Shown piece after piece: positions 4,971 to 6,493 of a stretch of 6,493 nucleotides of DNA. The translations under genes were made by a program, and so were the position numbers. The notes under the pieces are model-generated. The model saw nothing but the letters and a program-made list of their open reading frames with translations, ran no database searches and was not told where the DNA came from. The stretch comes from an uncultured Clostridium sp. (GTDB lineage Bacteria > Bacillota > Clostridia > Clostridiales > Clostridiaceae), in assembly GCA_934755305.1 (NCBI GenBank), contig CAKVLD010000109.1, forward strand, positions 1-6,493, given 5' to 3'. Each line of letters opens with the position of its first letter. Position 1 is the first letter of the stretch.

Positions 4971-5657
4971 AATTTCTTTAGTACTTAAACTTCTATATTC
5001 TCCACTTTTTAACCCACTTAAATCTAAAAATGAATATTTTTCTCTTTTTAATTTAATAACATCATACTGAAGCAACTTAAACATATCCTTTATTTGATGA
5101 TTTCTTCCTTCTGAAATAATAACTTTTACATAAGAAACATCATTCTTCTTATCATACCTGTCGAGTTTAAAGACAGCTTTTTTTGTTTTTACACCATTTA
5201 AAACCACTCCACCACTTAAAATTAGGGCATCTTCCTTCTTAAAGAAACCTTTTACTTTAGCATAATATTCTTTAGTAACATCACTCCTAGGATGAGTTAA
5301 ATAATTAGATAACTCCCCATCATTTGTAAGAAGTATAATTCCTGTTGTATCATAATCTAGTCTACCAACTGGATATACTCTTGCTTTCGTTTTAATTAAA
5401 TCACTAACTGTTTTTCTACCTTTATTATCACTAACTGAGCTAATTACACCTCTTGGTTTATAAAGTAAATAGTATTCCTTCATCTCAGGCTTTAACAAAA
5501 TATCATTTACTGTAACAGTATCCTCTCCAGAAATTTTATAACCAAGTTCCTTTATAACCTCACCGTTTACTTTAACTTTACCTTTAAGTATTAATTCTTC
5601 TGCCTTTCTTCTACTAGCAACTCCACATTCACTTATAAATTTTTGTAATCTTTTCAT
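4947..5657 (-). CDS. rluB: Ribosomal pseudouridine synthase, RsuA/RluB family
   Basis: The 236-residue protein has an N-terminal S4 RNA-binding domain (about 1-48, with LQKFISECGVASRRKAEELI) and a pseudouridine synthase domain. The catalytic motif YPVGRLDYDTTGIILLTNDG (95-114) carries catalytic Asp101. EGRNHQIKDMF and VIKLKR near the C-terminus match the family's EGRNRQVRRMF and VLKLKR. It converts a uridine in rRNA, most likely 23S, to pseudouridine; Bacillus RluB is the nearest named relative, but RsuA/RluE-type specificity cannot be excluded by eye. The ATG at 5657 is preceded by GTGAT with 5-nt spacing and by TATAAT 16 nt upstream. It starts 24 nt after the carboxypeptidase gene, echoing the dacB-spmAB-rluB order of Bacillus but without spmAB between. 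The last codons lie in the bidirectional terminator and it stops with TGA. Confidence 0.93.
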   Translation of the reverse strand: MKRLQKFISECGVASRRKAEELILKGKVKVNGEVIKELGYKISGEDTVTVNDILLKPEMKEYYLLYKPRGVISSVSDNKGRKTVSDLIKTKARVYPVGRLDYDTTGIILLTNDGELSNYLTHPRSDVTKEYYAKVKGFFKKEDALILSGGVVLNGVKTKKAVFKLDRYDKKNDVSYVKVIISEGRNHQIKDMFKLLQYDVIKLKREKYSFLDLSGLKSGEYRSLSTKEIKKLYSLK

Positions 5658-5673
5658 AACTCATCACAAGATA

Positions 5674-5702
5674 ATTATAAATTAATTTTTCCAAAAAAAC
5701 AA
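5674..5702 (-). promoter_or_regulatory. Candidate internal promoter of rluB
   Basis: On the minus strand TTGTTT (5697-5702) is 17 bp from a perfect TATAAT (5674-5679), which ends 16 nt before the rluB ATG. The -35 lies in the last codons of the carboxypeptidase gene. It would allow rluB expression independent of that gene. Confidence 0.45.
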
Positions 5703-6493
5703 CTTAGAAAGCACACTTTCTTTTTTATTTTTATAACTCACTGCATAAATATTAATCTCTGTAATAAACTTATTATCCACATAAAGTTTTGCCTTGCCAA
5801 CAGGAACCCCTTTCTTTGGATTTTTTCTTTTTATAATCTCATACCTTATAAAAACACTATCAAGTTCATTTTTACTAAGCATTACATCAACATCTTCTTT
5901 AATATATAAATGATAATTTTTGTAGTATTCCTCCCTTAAAACAAACGTATTCTTATCTAAAATTCTATATTTATCATACTTATTAAAATACTCCTCATAA
6001 AGTTTTTTATGAAAATTAAACTTATCACTTTCTCTCATAGAAACTACTATCAAATCTTCTTTAGCACGAGATGCCGATGATACAAAAACATGTCCACTTT
6101 GATTAGTATAACCTATTTTACCACCAGTTGCATACTTATACATTGTAAGTAATTTGTTTTTATTATACCATAAATGTGTATTCATGTTAGATTCAACTAA
6201 ATACTTTTTCTTACTATCTATCTCCATAAAAAGTTTATTATTTATAGCATACTTCATCAAAAGTGCAAGATCAAAACTAGTACTATAGTTTTTATTTATT
6301 TCGTCAAGTCCATGAGGATTTTCAAAAACAGTATTATTCATTCCTAAACTAAAAGCTTTTTCATTCATTTTATCAATAAATTTATCATACCCGAAAGTAT
6401 TTTCAGCAATCACATTAGCAGCATCCCTGGCGTGAACAGAAAAGCAGCAAAAATTTGTTAAAATCAAATGTGTCATCTTTTGAATTTGACACA
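5682..6493 (-). CDS. D-alanyl-D-alanine carboxypeptidase (peptidase family S11), 5' part outside window, possible frameshift
   Basis: The frame is open to the window edge. The signal peptide and catalytic SxxK of this penicillin-binding-protein family lie beyond 6493, so ATG 6476 is only an internal Met. From it (residue 1) I see DAANVIAE (18-25), KFIDKMNEKAFSLGMNNTVF (32-51), NPHGLDE (53-59), GGKIGYTNQSGH (118-129, the KTG box as Lys-Ile-Gly) and a PBP5-type C-terminal domain (about 175-245) with GVPVGKAKLYVDNKFITEI. The enzyme trims the terminal D-Ala of peptidoglycan stem peptides outside the membrane. Adjacency to rluB recalls Bacillus dacB, which shapes the spore cortex, but a vegetative dacA/dacF type is possible. 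The SxN box reads His-Ala-Arg, and the residues before it do not look like the family. Removing one base near 6432 would restore Ser and a plausible helix (see findings). Confidence 0.85.
   Translation of the reverse strand, partial: CQIQKMTHLILTNFCCFSVHARDAANVIAENTFGYDKFIDKMNEKAFSLGMNNTVFENPHGLDEINKNYSTSFDLALLMKYAINNKLFMEIDSKKKYLVESNMNTHLWYNKNKLLTMYKYATGGKIGYTNQSGHVFVSSASRAKEDLIVVSMRESDKFNFHKKLYEEYFNKYDKYRILDKNTFVLREEYYKNYHLYIKEDVDVMLSKNELDSVFIRYEIIKRKNPKKGVPVGKAKLYVDNKFITEINIYAVSYKNKKESVLSKLFFWKN
6469..6493. repeat. 7-bp inverted repeat ending exactly at the window edge
   Basis: TGTGTCA (6469-6475) and TGACACA (6487-6493) are perfect inverted copies with an 11-nt gap. The second arm stops at the last base of the window. 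It lies inside the carboxypeptidase frame, so it may be chance or a fold-back artefact at a contig end. Confidence 0.35.

Noticed and set aside
583..5681. Riboswitch or T-box leaders upstream of the genes
   Set aside because: All intergenic gaps are under 100 bp, too short for the usual aptamers, and no T-box or other conserved leader motif is seen.
6474..6476. ATG at 6476 as the true carboxypeptidase start
   Set aside because: The frame is open to the window edge and the family's signal peptide and SxxK motif must lie upstream.

Overview
The window is AT-rich and uses the standard bacterial code: TGG encodes Trp, and TGA is the stop of the pseudouridine synthase. Its recognisable proteins (YugI/CvfD, YutH, YutD, YunB, RluB) point to Bacillota, class Bacilli. 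The AT-rich coding style and very short intergenic gaps suggest a low-GC, compact member such as an RF39-like or Erysipelotrichales-like gut lineage; that placement is inference. Several genes belong to families tied to endospore formation in Bacillus, so the organism either sporulates or descends from a spore former.

Layout. Everything except one ferredoxin gene lies on the minus strand. Reading along the minus strand from the right edge: a D-Ala-D-Ala carboxypeptidase whose 5' end is outside the window (5682-6493), then rluB (4947-5657). These converge on a + strand [4Fe-4S] ferredoxin (4737-4934), with a shared bidirectional terminator (4933-4970). Divergent from the ferredoxin is a gene for a tail-anchored, acidic membrane protein of unknown function (3787-4644). 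Then follow yunB (3038-3754), yutD (2732-3001, ending in a terminator), a DUF1292-like small protein (2417-2674) coupled to an acidic coiled-coil protein (1578-2414, ending in an AU-rich terminator), a YutH/CotS-like spore-coat kinase-fold protein (627-1526), an S1-domain RNA-binding protein (217-582), and finally tRNA-Val(UAC) and tRNA-Thr(UGU) at the left edge.

How it fits together. In Bacillus subtilis yutH, yutD and yunB lie in one neighbourhood, and dacB and rluB lie in another with spmAB. This window joins remnants of both. Two proteins of unknown role (the DUF1292-like/coiled-coil pair) sit between yutD and yutH and are candidates for the same cellular programme.

Regulatory layout. 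Six of the eight protein genes with a visible start have a -10-like hexamer only 14-17 nt before the start codon, several with a -35-like box at 17 bp spacing. This predicts mRNAs with about 8-11 nt leaders holding little more than the ribosome binding site. Several of those sites are GTGAT/GGTGA-type instead of GGAGG-type. No CRISPR array, insertion sequence, phage gene or defence system is visible, and no gene-free stretch exceeds 100 bases.
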